Source: Dorea formicigenerans (GTDB lineage: Bacteria; Bacillota; Clostridia; Lachnospirales; Lachnospiraceae). Taken from it: a stretch of DNA of 64,000 nt. Both the position numbers and the translations under genes were made by a program. The stretch is from assembly GCF_025150245.1 (NCBI RefSeq), contig NZ_CP102279.1, positions 2,477,423 to 2,541,422 of the forward strand. The letters are read 5' to 3'. Each line of letters starts with the position of its first letter. Positions within the stretch are counted from its first letter, which is position 1. Positions 36,446 to 45,728 of the stretch are shown piece by piece. Under the pieces are notes generated by a model. The model did not search any database. It was not told the DNA's origin and saw nothing but the letters and a program-made list of their open reading frames with translations.

Positions 36446-36556
36446 TTCCTTTCAGGCAAAGAAAAAGACGCAAGCCATATCTTATGACTCACGCCTTACT
36501 TCGCTCACAATATTCTATTTTTATCAGTTACCTGCCAGATTAGTTACTGACAATCC

Positions 36557-36904
36557 TTATACATAAATCAATTCTTTCAGGATAATCTCTTCTGCAATCG
36601 CTCTGTGCTGATTGGCAGCTCTTACCCATGCCATCTGATTTTTCTCCTTATCCGGCAGTGGTTCTTTTTCTTCCAACTGTTTCAGAATCACTTCTTCCCG
36701 TTCCCTGGCTGCCTTGTCCACTTCCAGAAGATGCTCTCCAATCGTATCCTGCAGAAGCATCACCTGATAGGTTGAATTTCGATGGTTCTTCAGATAATCT
36801 CTGCGTAAGAATCCATATTTGCCAAGCTGCTCCATCTGCTCACCGGATTTATAGGTGAGGTTCGGAATCAGGTATCCATTTACATTTGTATAAGTCAGTT
36901 TCAT
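36557..36904 (-). CDS. tnpV: TnpV family protein
   Basis: A 115-residue protein with the TnpV pattern: MKLTYTNVNGYLIPNL, GKYGFLRRDYLKNHR, and MAWVRAANQHRAIAEEIILK. The start at 36904 begins the conserved part; the longer frame to 36961 adds unrelated residues. TnpV is carried by Tn4451-type mobilizable elements, role unknown. It is the outermost recognisable mobile gene on this side, so the element border is probably between here and 37100. Confidence 0.75.
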   Translation of the reverse strand: MKLTYTNVNGYLIPNLTYKSGEQMEQLGKYGFLRRDYLKNHRNSTYQVMLLQDTIGEHLLEVDKAAREREEVILKQLEEKEPLPDKEKNQMAWVRAANQHRAIAEEIILKELIYV

Positions 36905-37099
36905 ATCCCTATGACCTCTCTTTCGTTTAAACTGTTGTCTGTAACAGAACCAACTGTTCATGTTACGTCATTGCTACAAATCTTTCTTTCCATATCATTT
37001 TGAATCCAACCCGGGCAGATTTTCTTCAAAATCATGGTAAAAGTGCTTCGTTTCTGTGTTGGGAAAATGAACGGAAACACTTGATTTTACTGACTTTCT
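36905..37099. other. Probable junction of the plasmid-like block and chromosome
   Basis: A gap of 195 bases without gene or clear repeat between tnpV and the S8 peptidase. No direct repeat matching the other side (29350-29390 or 18258-18273) was found by eye. Confidence 0.35.
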
Positions 37100-38926
37100 T
37101 CAATGTAACCTTATTATAACGTCCTCCCCATACCCTACTGCCTCATTTGGATACTCCTCAAATCCCGGCATCGGCTTAGCCCCTCTTCTCAGATAAGCCT
37201 TGACCTTCTCCCCATATAAATAAATATCATTTTCTCTTACAATTCCCCACTCCATTAAAAGTGCCGCACTCCCCGTAACAAACGGTGTGGCAAAGGATGT
37301 TCCACTGAATTCTGCAACTCCTCCACCGACAGATACTGTGTTCACATTCACTCCCGGCGCCACAAGGTCTGGTTTGACTGCACTTGCACTTTCTCCGGTC
37401 AGTGGTCCACGCCCGGAAAAATCTGCATAGGAAAATGTCAGGCTGTCATATGCTCCCACTGTGATTGCCCGGATTGCGGTTGCCGGATTTGTAAGTGTCG
37501 TGCTGCTTACTGGTCTGAGAAATCCGGTTCCCGGATTCAATGTTCCTTCGCCTGGGATCCACATTTCATAATGTCCATCCACAATTTTTCTCGGTGTCAG
37601 AACCATTTTCCACACTCCGCTGTTTATATAGCTCCCGCGTGGGAGGAAATCCAGATAGATCTCCTGGTTTGTACTAAATGGACTTGGCTCCCCGTAATAT
37701 AAAAGTATTTCTGTTGCATCGACAGTAAATCGCTGTGTTCCAAGCTGCTCCTTGACTGGTCCGATACGTGTACCTGTAGGCGATACAATTGAAATATCTA
37801 TCTGATCTACATATCTTTTCCAAATCTGAGCATTTAACGATGGCTGTTTTTCCTGCACTGCCAGCTCTATCTCCTGCTCTGTATTTGCTCTGACATTTTC
37901 TAATAGATTCCTGTTCCCTATATTTTGCTCTTCCACAGTCTTTTCTCGTAATCTCCCCGATGTATGCCCTGCGGTTGCCCCTTCATTTCCAGTTCCGATA
38001 CAAATGCAGCTCTTCCAGATATTAGAAATGTCATCAATAAATCGCTCTAATAATGACGTTCCGTCTCTGGCTCCGTATGTATTGCCAAAGCTGATATTCA
38101 CAGCCACCGGCATTCGCAGCTCTTGTGCTTTGCGTATAACATAATCAATTCCCTGCATAAGCTCCGTCGTCCTTGGGAATCCCCCAGACATAGGATTTCC
38201 AAGTTTTACTACAATGAATTCGCTTTGAGGGGCAACTCCTGCATAAACACCGCCGCTTCCTCTTCCATTTCCAGCCGCAATAGCGGCTACCGCCGTTCCG
38301 TGTCCTGAAATATCACGCGTACGGATAGTTATCGCTCCCTGTGTCACTATATTTTTCGGTGTTATTACATGATAAAAATCTGGAAAAGCAGCATCTATCT
38401 CTTCCTTTGTATACTCCACTCCCATTCCATATCCTTTCGGCACATGCTCCCCCTCCACCGCCTTTAATGACTGATCCCACAGATAACGGATTCTTGTTGT
38501 CCCGTCTTCATTCCGAAAATCAGGTAGTGTGTAATCAACCCCGGAATCTATGACTGCCACAAGTACTCCCTGTCCCGTAAGCGAAAAACGGGCGTCCTGT
38601 ACCTCATTGATACAAGACACCCGTTTTCCATTTCGTACCTGGAAAAATAATCGTTTTGGTTTTTCCACATATTCTACTTCTACAATCTGCACCAGATCCG
38701 GTATCTGTGACTGACGTATATGAATAATAGCATATTCATTTAACAGCTCTGTGACTCTCTCAGAAATCTGTCGGACTGTCTCCAAATTACCGGAATATTT
38801 GATAATCAACTCCCACATCTGGTCCACAGGATTATATCCTACATTCAATTCCTGAGATCGTTCACGTTCACTTTCCGTGGCATTCAATGCCTGATTCAAG
38901 AGATTTTCTAATTTCTGACTCTGCAT
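37100..38926 (-). CDS. S8 family (subtilisin-like) serine peptidase, Csp-like
   Basis: A 608-residue subtilase of the Clostridia type related to the germination proteases CspA/B/C. The catalytic triad is complete: Asp in VAVIDSGVDYTLPDF near residue 129, His in SGHGTAVAAI near 208 and Ser in GTSFATPFVTG near 545. A large insert of about 200 residues lies between the His and Ser blocks. No signal peptide is seen, so it acts inside the cell or spore. AAGGGA lies 6 bases before the ATG. Confidence 0.85.
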   Translation of the reverse strand: MQSQKLENLLNQALNATESERERSQELNVGYNPVDQMWELIIKYSGNLETVRQISERVTELLNEYAIIHIRQSQIPDLVQIVEVEYVEKPKRLFFQVRNGKRVSCINEVQDARFSLTGQGVLVAVIDSGVDYTLPDFRNEDGTTRIRYLWDQSLKAVEGEHVPKGYGMGVEYTKEEIDAAFPDFYHVITPKNIVTQGAITIRTRDISGHGTAVAAIAAGNGRGSGGVYAGVAPQSEFIVVKLGNPMSGGFPRTTELMQGIDYVIRKAQELRMPVAVNISFGNTYGARDGTSLLERFIDDISNIWKSCICIGTGNEGATAGHTSGRLREKTVEEQNIGNRNLLENVRANTEQEIELAVQEKQPSLNAQIWKRYVDQIDISIVSPTGTRIGPVKEQLGTQRFTVDATEILLYYGEPSPFSTNQEIYLDFLPRGSYINSGVWKMVLTPRKIVDGHYEMWIPGEGTLNPGTGFLRPVSSTTLTNPATAIRAITVGAYDSLTFSYADFSGRGPLTGESASAVKPDLVAPGVNVNTVSVGGGVAEFSGTSFATPFVTGSAALLMEWGIVRENDIYLYGEKVKAYLRRGAKPMPGFEEYPNEAVGYGEDVIIRLH

Positions 38927-38936
38927 TTCTATTCCC

Positions 38937-39545
38937 TTAAATGAGCTCAGGCATCAAATATGGTGCCAATTCTACCGGAATAAAATAACCTCGATCATAA
39001 TGACAACTTGGACATACAGGTGGTGCCATTTTCCCTTTTTGAATATGTCCGCAATTCATACACATCCATTCTCCTCCATCTGGATTTTCAAAATACTGAT
39101 TTTTTCCAAGCAGTTCTGCAAGCAACGCAAAACGACGTCCATGCACAGCTTCTACCTTTGCGATCATGTCAAATGCTCCTGCTGCCTGGTCAAAACCTTC
39201 TTCTTTTGCAATTTTAGCAAATTCCGGATAAACGTCTTCAAACTCCTGCATTTCATTATGCACTGCACTTTTCAGAAGATCTGTCACATTTTCTGCAAGA
39301 TTTACTGGATACCCGCCACAAATTTCAATCGTCTGCTCTGTCTGACCTCTCAATAATTCATAAAACACTTCCGCGTGTGCCCGCTCCTGATCTGCAGTAA
39401 ATAAAAAAATCTGGCTAATGGAATACAGATTATCTCGACTCGCCTGCTTTGCCGCAATTGTATAACGATTCCTTGCCTGACTCTCTCCTGCAAATGCCCG
39501 CATCAAATTTTCTCTTGTCTTACTTTTACTAAAATCAACAGCCAT
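38937..39545 (-). CDS. Rubrerythrin
   Basis: A 202-residue protein with a diiron ferritin-like domain (EXXH motifs in ADQERAHAEVF and KVEAVHGRRF) and a C-terminal rubredoxin-like domain (CMNCGHIQKG then CPSCHYDRG). It reduces hydrogen peroxide in anaerobes. The start at 39545 has AAAGGAG 8 bases upstream. It lies 10 bases upstream of the S8 peptidase on the same strand. Confidence 0.92.
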   Translation of the reverse strand: MAVDFSKSKTRENLMRAFAGESQARNRYTIAAKQASRDNLYSISQIFLFTADQERAHAEVFYELLRGQTEQTIEICGGYPVNLAENVTDLLKSAVHNEMQEFEDVYPEFAKIAKEEGFDQAAGAFDMIAKVEAVHGRRFALLAELLGKNQYFENPDGGEWMCMNCGHIQKGKMAPPVCPSCHYDRGYFIPVELAPYLMPELI

Positions 39546-39597
39546 GGTACATACTCCTTTCTTACTTCTATAAGTAGTATGCTCCATGGCTGTACAA

Positions 39598-40542
39598 TTA
39601 TTCCTTCTTATTCTCTTTACAGTTCACTATATAAATTCCGGCACACACCAAAATCAATGCTGCCAGACTCCCAACATTAAATGCCTGTTTCACCTCTCCA
39701 AGTATCAGTGCTGATAAAATCACGCCACAAAGCGGGTTCACAAATCCAAAGATAGCAACTTTGGAAACATCGTTCCAGGCAAGCAGTACGGACCAGAGCG
39801 TATATGCCACTGCCGAAACCATTGCCAGATAAAATATAATTACCACACCCCCTGTAGTAACATTTTCCAGATGTCCACCCATTCCTGCTCCAATCAGCAT
39901 CAGAACGATTCCACCCATCGTAAACTGCGTTCCGCTCAATACAACCGGTGATACTTTTCTGGAAAAAAGGTTGATCAACACTGTAGAAATTCCATAGGAT
40001 AGCTGCGCGATCAGAACAAACCCCTCTCCGATCAGCTTAAATCCCATATCCAGAGAGTTCCCCAGCAAATTAATTACCACAACTCCGGCAAATCCCAGAA
40101 CACATCCTGCAATTTTTCTTCTTGTCATCCGTTCATTTCGAAAAACAAGGCAAGACAACAAAATTGCAATAAAGTTTCCAAGTCCGGTAATGATTCCTCC
40201 TTTTACTCCTGATGTATTGGCAACACCTATGTAAAAGAAGAAATACTGTCCTACCGTCTGAGCTAGGCATACCGGAACTGCATATTTTAAAATCTCTTTG
40301 TCAGGAATCATCACTTTCTTTTCTCTAATAGATGCAAAAATCAATACCAAAATTCCTGCCAGCGTGAATCGCACTCCTGCAAAGACAATCTGACTTGCAA
40401 TATCAGAAGAATCTACATGCAGGAAACGATAGCCTGTCTTGATTACCGGAATCGCACTCCCCCACAAAATACAGCATACACACGCAAGAAGTGCTACAAT
40501 ACCTGTTTTTGTTAATATGTTTTGTTTTTGTGTCATTCTCAT
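39598..40542 (-). CDS. DMT-family (EamA) transporter
   Basis: A 314-residue protein with about ten hydrophobic segments and two EamA halves. Residues such as CILWGSAIPVIKTGYRF at the N-terminus and FGFVNPLCGVILSALILGE in the second half are typical. It probably exports a metabolite; the substrate is unknown. It starts 8 bases after the glycosyltransferase stop and ends 52 bases before rubrerythrin, so an operon is possible. Confidence 0.82.
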   Translation of the reverse strand: MRMTQKQNILTKTGIVALLACVCCILWGSAIPVIKTGYRFLHVDSSDIASQIVFAGVRFTLAGILVLIFASIREKKVMIPDKEILKYAVPVCLAQTVGQYFFFYIGVANTSGVKGGIITGLGNFIAILLSCLVFRNERMTRRKIAGCVLGFAGVVVINLLGNSLDMGFKLIGEGFVLIAQLSYGISTVLINLFSRKVSPVVLSGTQFTMGGIVLMLIGAGMGGHLENVTTGGVVIIFYLAMVSAVAYTLWSVLLAWNDVSKVAIFGFVNPLCGVILSALILGEVKQAFNVGSLAALILVCAGIYIVNCKENKKE

Positions 40543-40550
40543 ACTTTTTC

Positions 40551-41567
40551 CTAATTAAATCCTATAATTCTTCTTGCCACACTGTACGCAAGAGAGGATA
40601 TCTTTCGTCCGGATCTTCCCGGAATATTCATGGTCTGTCCAAGTATTCCGTAGCGGATCTTCATAAATGTCTTGAAATCCTTCTGTTTCAGATATATCCA
40701 CAGTTCTTTTTTCTTCTCTAGGTTCTCTGCTTTCTTAGACCGGATACACAAAATAGAAGAAACAGTCATCATGATTGCGAGATAATTAAGCATATAATTT
40801 CTCAGTTTCTTACATTTTACATTTTTTAATTGGTACATATCAATCATTGTCTTTGTAACAAAAATCTGCTGATCCAGTCTGGATATCATAACTTTCTCAT
40901 TGACGGACTGATCTTCTCTTCCAATATAATAACGATAAAAATCTACATCCAGGTAATACACTTTTCGCACAAATGGCAACGGATAATACACATAAATATT
41001 ATCTACATAAAATGTATGTTTTGGAAGCTCTAACTGGCTGAGCTTAAGCATCGCTGTCCGATAAATAACAGAATGCATCAGAATGTACTGATCCAGATGG
41101 AACCGTCCGATTTCTTCCCATTTGAAAATCTTATTCTGCGGAAGCACATTACGGTAGTGAATACATTTCTTATGGGTTGCTCCTACTTTCTCATAAACAT
41201 AATTGGAAATGAGCATGTCCACCTCTTCATCTTCAGATTCCAGCTTCTTAAGAAATTCCAGAATCTTCCGAAGAGCCTCGGCATCTACCCAGTCATCACT
41301 GTCCACAACTTTAAAATACTTTCCGGTGGCATGTGTAAGTCCTGAATTCACAGCATCGCCGTGGCCTCCATTCTCCTTATCCACCGCCTTGATGATCGTC
41401 GGATATTTTTCCTCATACTCATGTGCAATCTTAGAAGTATCATCGGAAGATCCGTCATTTACAATTATAATCTCTACATCTTCCCCGCCCACAAGAATAC
41501 TCTCAATGGCGTGAGACATATATTCCTGTGAATTGTAACTTGGTATTGCAAAAGATATATATTTCAT
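40551..41567 (-). CDS. Family 2 glycosyltransferase
   Basis: A 338-residue GT-A enzyme. The N-terminal nucleotide-sugar domain has FAIPSYNSQEYMSHAIESI, IIIVNDGSSDDT and the metal-binding DSDDW near residue 93. The C-terminal part is helical and basic. It probably transfers sugar to a cell-surface polymer. GGAGAAAG precedes the ATG. No polysaccharide cluster surrounds it. Confidence 0.85.
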   Translation of the reverse strand: MKYISFAIPSYNSQEYMSHAIESILVGGEDVEIIIVNDGSSDDTSKIAHEYEEKYPTIIKAVDKENGGHGDAVNSGLTHATGKYFKVVDSDDWVDAEALRKILEFLKKLESEDEEVDMLISNYVYEKVGATHKKCIHYRNVLPQNKIFKWEEIGRFHLDQYILMHSVIYRTAMLKLSQLELPKHTFYVDNIYVYYPLPFVRKVYYLDVDFYRYYIGREDQSVNEKVMISRLDQQIFVTKTMIDMYQLKNVKCKKLRNYMLNYLAIMMTVSSILCIRSKKAENLEKKKELWIYLKQKDFKTFMKIRYGILGQTMNIPGRSGRKISSLAYSVARRIIGFN

Positions 41568-41710
41568 GCATCTTTCTCCTTATATCACATCTTTTTGAAT
41601 TTATAGTTTCTTTCTTATTATGTCACTACTTACCCAAAGCAGAGCCTTAGGAATCTTTTTTAGTATATAGCATCTGTGCACTTTTTCCAACCAAAATTTT
41701 TGTGTCTTTT

Positions 41711-41740
41711 TTGCAATCTCCTTGTAAAAAATGCTATGAT
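41711..41740 (+). promoter_or_regulatory. Possible promoter of the PPi-PFK gene
   Basis: -35 TTGCAA (41711-41716), 18-base spacer and -10 TATGAT (41735-41740), 54 bases before the start. Confidence 0.45.
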
Positions 41741-41793
41741 TCGATATAGTAGAGATAAAATTGATAATTTTTCAACAAAAGGAAGGTACACAT

Positions 41794-43017
41794 ATGAAAA
41801 AGAATCTGATTGTCGGACAATCCGGCGGCCCGACTGCGGTCATTAACGGAAGTCTGTATGGCGTAGTCACTGAAGCCATGAGACACACTGAGGAAATCGA
41901 CGAAATATACGGTATGATTAATGGAATTGAAGGATTTTTAAACGGACATATGATGGATATGCGTTCACTCATTGAAACGAACGAACTCTCCTTACTCCGT
42001 ACAACACCCGGCTCTTACCTCGGGTCATGTCGTTACAAGCTTCCCGAAGATTTAAATGATCCTGTTTATCCATTGTTATTCAACAAGTTTACATCGCATG
42101 GTATCGGTTATTTCTTCTATATTGGGGGAAATGATTCCATGGATACTGTAAGTAAATTATCCCGATATGCCAAAATGATCAACAGCGATATTCGCTTTAT
42201 CGGTGTTCCGAAAACCATAGATAATGACCTGGTCCACACAGATCACACTCCGGGATTTGGAAGTGCTGCAAAATATGTTGCTTCCATGGTCCGCGAAGTT
42301 GCCATTGATGCAAGTGTTTATGACAACAAAAAATCTGTCACTATTGTAGAAATTATGGGGCGTCACGCCGGCTGGCTCACTGCCGCCAGTGCCCTTGCCC
42401 GCAAATATGATGGTGATAACCCACGCCTTATTTATCTGCCGGAAACTGCATTTGACCAGGAAGCATTTCTTAAAAAAGTACAGGAAATGCTGGAAACAAC
42501 CCCAAACTTAGTTGTATGCATCTCTGAAGGAATTCATGACAAAAATGGAACCTTTGTCTGCGAACTTGCCGGTGATATTGGAACCGATACCTTTGGTCAT
42601 AAAATGTTGACCGGATCCGGAAAATATCTGGAAAATCTTGTCAAAGAGCGAATCGGCGTAAAAGTCCGCTCCATTGAGTTGAATGTATGCCAGCGCTGCT
42701 CCAGCGAATACCTGTCAGCTACAGATTTAAATGAATCTGAAAATGCCGGAATCGTTGGTGTTCAGGCTGCATTAAAAGGAGAGACAGGCAAGATGATCAC
42801 ATTTATCCGAAACGGTGATCTTCCTTACGAGCTCTCCTACGAAACTGCCGATGTAAATGAAATCTGTAACATGGAAAAAGCCGTACCATCTGATTGGATT
42901 ACCGAAGACGGCTGTGATGTCACAGAAGCATTTATACAGTATGCAAGACCACTGATCCAAGGAAAAGTAGTCTTGCCGGAAGAAAACGGCTTACCGCTTT
43001 TTGCTTACCGGAAATAG
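41794..43017 (+). CDS. Pyrophosphate-type 6-phosphofructokinase
   Basis: A 407-residue phosphofructokinase for glycolysis. It has the PPi signature: Asp in GGNDSMDTV (where ATP enzymes have Gly in GGDGS) and Lys in VPKTIDND (ATP enzymes have Gly). It should therefore interconvert fructose 6-phosphate and fructose 1,6-bisphosphate with pyrophosphate. The start at 41794 has AAAGGAAGG upstream; the longer frame from 41761 does not. Its 3' end overlaps the convergent cytX gene by 27 bases. Confidence 0.85.
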   Translation: MKKNLIVGQSGGPTAVINGSLYGVVTEAMRHTEEIDEIYGMINGIEGFLNGHMMDMRSLIETNELSLLRTTPGSYLGSCRYKLPEDLNDPVYPLLFNKFTSHGIGYFFYIGGNDSMDTVSKLSRYAKMINSDIRFIGVPKTIDNDLVHTDHTPGFGSAAKYVASMVREVAIDASVYDNKKSVTIVEIMGRHAGWLTAASALARKYDGDNPRLIYLPETAFDQEAFLKKVQEMLETTPNLVVCISEGIHDKNGTFVCELAGDIGTDTFGHKMLTGSGKYLENLVKERIGVKVRSIELNVCQRCSSEYLSATDLNESENAGIVGVQAALKGETGKMITFIRNGDLPYELSYETADVNEICNMEKAVPSDWITEDGCDVTEAFIQYARPLIQGKVVLPEENGLPLFAYRK

Positions 43018-44166
43018 TTTCCCTACTATAAGGCACAGAATAATCGTGATCAACATATCAGGCAGTGTATTTCCTACCGGCATATCGATATTCATCAGAA
43101 TTCGATACGCAATAAATCCTATCACCCAGATAATCATATTCGGTACATGCACTGCCTGATTACTCTTATCCAGTTTCAGCAGGAAGAAGTCTGCAATCTG
43201 GATTGCAATCATCGGTGCAAATACGGAACCGATGAGATACAGAAAATCTGTAATATTATCCATCGGGTATACAATTGCTGCAATCGTTCCAAGCACAGTT
43301 ACCACGATTGCCACATGTTTTCCATTCCATTTGTTCACAACGGTTTCACTGGAAATTCCTGCGGAATATGCATCCAGAAATGTTGTTGTAACTGTTGAAA
43401 ATACGATGATCAGAAGTCCGGCGATTCCAAGACCTGCTTTTAGCATAATCTGTGCAATATCATACTCTCCGGTAATAATTGCTGCTCCCATTCCGATCAC
43501 ATACATCCAGCAGCTTACAATACCATAAGTAATTGCGCTGACTGCTGTTGCTTTTACCGGCTCTTTTGCTTCTCTTGTATAATCACTGATCAGTGGAAGC
43601 CAGGATAATGGCATGGCAACGGCAAGTTCAACTGCTGCACCAAATGTCATGCTGTCATCAGATGGTACGCCTGCTCCGCTTCCTGTGAAGATAACTTTGC
43701 AAAGAATCAGTGTCAGGATAAATAATGCTGCCATAGCAACCGTGTTTATTTTTCCAAGATTTGTAATTCCAATAACAATCCACAGAATGATCAGCGCTCC
43801 GATGACCAGGCACCAAATCCAGCGTCCGGTATTCATGACACCATCTGCTGCCAGTGCACCATCATAAATCATAATTGCCGTCCAGCCCACAAGCTGCAGC
43901 ACATTTAACACTGCAAACAGAATACTTCCCTTCTGTCCAAAACTCATTTTTACAGTTTCCATTGCACTTTTTCTGACTTTACCACCGATTACACCTGCCA
44001 GGAATAACATAAGGCAGCCGATGATATGTCCTACGATAATTGCGAGAAGTCCTTTCCCCATTCCAAGTGGTGCCAGATAAGTTCCGGTCAGAATCTCCGC
44101 GATAGAAACGCCTGCTCCAAACCAGATCAGTCCATTTTCAAATAAACCTGTTCTTTTTTCTTCCAT
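42991..44166 (-). CDS. cytX: Hydroxymethylpyrimidine permease CytX-like (NCS1 family)
   Basis: A 391-residue NCS1 transporter with about twelve hydrophobic segments (LIWFGAGVSIAEILTGTYLA near the start). It is the last gene of a TPP-riboswitch operon, 15 bases after thiD, which identifies it as the likely importer of the thiamine pyrimidine precursor HMP. Convergent to the PFK gene, with overlapping ends. Confidence 0.82.
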   Translation of the reverse strand: MEEKRTGLFENGLIWFGAGVSIAEILTGTYLAPLGMGKGLLAIIVGHIIGCLMLFLAGVIGGKVRKSAMETVKMSFGQKGSILFAVLNVLQLVGWTAIMIYDGALAADGVMNTGRWIWCLVIGALIILWIVIGITNLGKINTVAMAALFILTLILCKVIFTGSGAGVPSDDSMTFGAAVELAVAMPLSWLPLISDYTREAKEPVKATAVSAITYGIVSCWMYVIGMGAAIITGEYDIAQIMLKAGLGIAGLLIIVFSTVTTTFLDAYSAGISSETVVNKWNGKHVAIVVTVLGTIAAIVYPMDNITDFLYLIGSVFAPMIAIQIADFFLLKLDKSNQAVHVPNMIIWVIGFIAYRILMNIDMPVGNTLPDMLITIILCLIVGKLFPVSKKR

Positions 44167-44181
44167 GATGTCTTTCCCTCT

Positions 44182-44985
44182 TTATGCTTCTTTCTTATAT
44201 TCTCCCGTAATTGCAAATCCGTGATCCATAGGTCCACTTCCTTTTCCGAGATCCAGCATCGCAGCCAGCGCTCCGGAAATATAATCTTTTGCACGCTCTA
44301 CGGATGTGTCCATATCAAATCCTTTTGCAAGGTTCGATGCAATGGCACTGGAAAGTGTGCAGCCGGTTCCATGTGTATTCGGATTATCAATACGTTTTCC
44401 GTTGAACCAACGATAATCACCGTCACGATAAAGCAGGTCATTTGCATCATTCAACTTATGTCCGCCCTTGCAGAGAACTGCGCAGTGGTATGTATCACTG
44501 ATTTTCTTTGCAGCCTCGATCATATCATCTGCTGAGTGGATCTCCATTTCCGCCAGAACTTCTGCTTCTGGAATATTCGGTGTCAGAACACTGGCAATTG
44601 GAAGAAGACGTTTCTTTAAAGTTCCGATTGCCTCATCACTGATCAGCTTCGCTCCACTTGTTGCTACCATAACTGGGTCAACAACGATATTTTCTGCTTG
44701 ATACTCCTTCAGTTTATCTGCAATTTTCTCAATCAGCGCACTGGAAGATACCATTCCGATCTTCACTGCGTCCGGATAAATATCTGTAAAAATGTTGTCT
44801 AATTCCTCACCTAGAAATTCTGGTGTCACTTCCATAATCCCTGTCACACCTGTTGTATTCTGTGCGGTTAACGCTGTGATTGCACTCATAGCATAAACGC
44901 CATTTGCAATCATTGTCTTAATGTCTGCCTGAATCCCTGCTCCACCGCTGGAATCACTTCCGGCAATTGTTACTGCTGTTCTCAT
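44182..44985 (-). CDS. thiD: HMP kinase / HMP-phosphate kinase
   Basis: A 267-residue ribokinase-fold enzyme beginning VTIAGSDSSGGAGIQADIKT, with DPVMVATSGAKL and the anion-hole motif NTHGTGCTLSSAIASNLAKG. It phosphorylates HMP twice for thiamine synthesis. It lies 23 bases downstream of the HAD gene in the salvage operon. Confidence 0.93.
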   Translation of the reverse strand: MRTAVTIAGSDSSGGAGIQADIKTMIANGVYAMSAITALTAQNTTGVTGIMEVTPEFLGEELDNIFTDIYPDAVKIGMVSSSALIEKIADKLKEYQAENIVVDPVMVATSGAKLISDEAIGTLKKRLLPIASVLTPNIPEAEVLAEMEIHSADDMIEAAKKISDTYHCAVLCKGGHKLNDANDLLYRDGDYRWFNGKRIDNPNTHGTGCTLSSAIASNLAKGFDMDTSVERAKDYISGALAAMLDLGKGSGPMDHGFAITGEYKKEA

Positions 44986-45008
44986 TGTTTTGCCTTTCCT
45001 TTTCTTAT

Positions 45009-45728
45009 CTATTCAAAAAACACATCCGCCTTCAAAAAGCTTTCCATATAAATGTCTGCTTCTTCGCGGATCATTTCCTGATCTTCTTTACTTTCTTCGT
45101 CATACACGCCAACCGTATGATATCCTGCCAGTTTTGCTGTCTGGATCGCATACAATGCATCTTCAAAAACATACAGTTCTTCCGGATTCCTGCCTAAAAA
45201 CCCAGCTGCCATATGATAGATTGCCGGACTCTGCTTTCCAGCTCCTGCCTGCGCGCATGTAAAAATATATTCAAAATATTGACGTATTCCAAGACGTGTA
45301 AATGCATGTTCCAGGTGATCTTCATCACTGGCTGTCGCTGCCACGACCGGAATCTTTCTATCTGACATTTTTTGTAGAAATTCTTTTACTCCGGCTTTTA
45401 ACGGTGCCTCGTAATAATAGAAATCTCTCACTACATCTTTGATCCCCTGACTGATTTCTTCTACAGATTGTTCAAGCCCATAGCGTGTCCGCATATATAA
45501 TGCAGCCTCCGGGATAGACATATAATAAATCTTCTCGGCAAGTCCAGGCTCTGCTTCAATCTGCTGACTCGCAAGGTATCTCACTCCTGCGTCCTGCCAG
45601 ATGGACATAGAATCCAGAACTGTCCCGTCTATGTCTAAGATAACACCACCCATATTCTGTACAGGAACTTTTCCACAACATTTCTGCTCTGATGCATTTT
45701 TCTCCACGTCAGATTTATTTTCTAACAT
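45009..45728 (-). CDS. HAD-family phosphatase within the thiamine operon
   Basis: A 239-residue HAD hydrolase of the beta-phosphoglucomutase type. Motif I is LDIDGTVLDSM near residue 32, motif II includes VAATAS and motif IV FEDALYAIQTAK. The first 25 residues are an unusual polar, Cys-containing leader. Its start overlaps the thiE stop. Placement between thiE and thiD suggests a phosphatase acting on a thiamine phosphate or precursor phosphate; this is inference from position. Confidence 0.8.
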   Translation of the reverse strand: MLENKSDVEKNASEQKCCGKVPVQNMGGVILDIDGTVLDSMSIWQDAGVRYLASQQIEAEPGLAEKIYYMSIPEAALYMRTRYGLEQSVEEISQGIKDVVRDFYYYEAPLKAGVKEFLQKMSDRKIPVVAATASDEDHLEHAFTRLGIRQYFEYIFTCAQAGAGKQSPAIYHMAAGFLGRNPEELYVFEDALYAIQTAKLAGYHTVGVYDEESKEDQEMIREEADIYMESFLKADVFFE

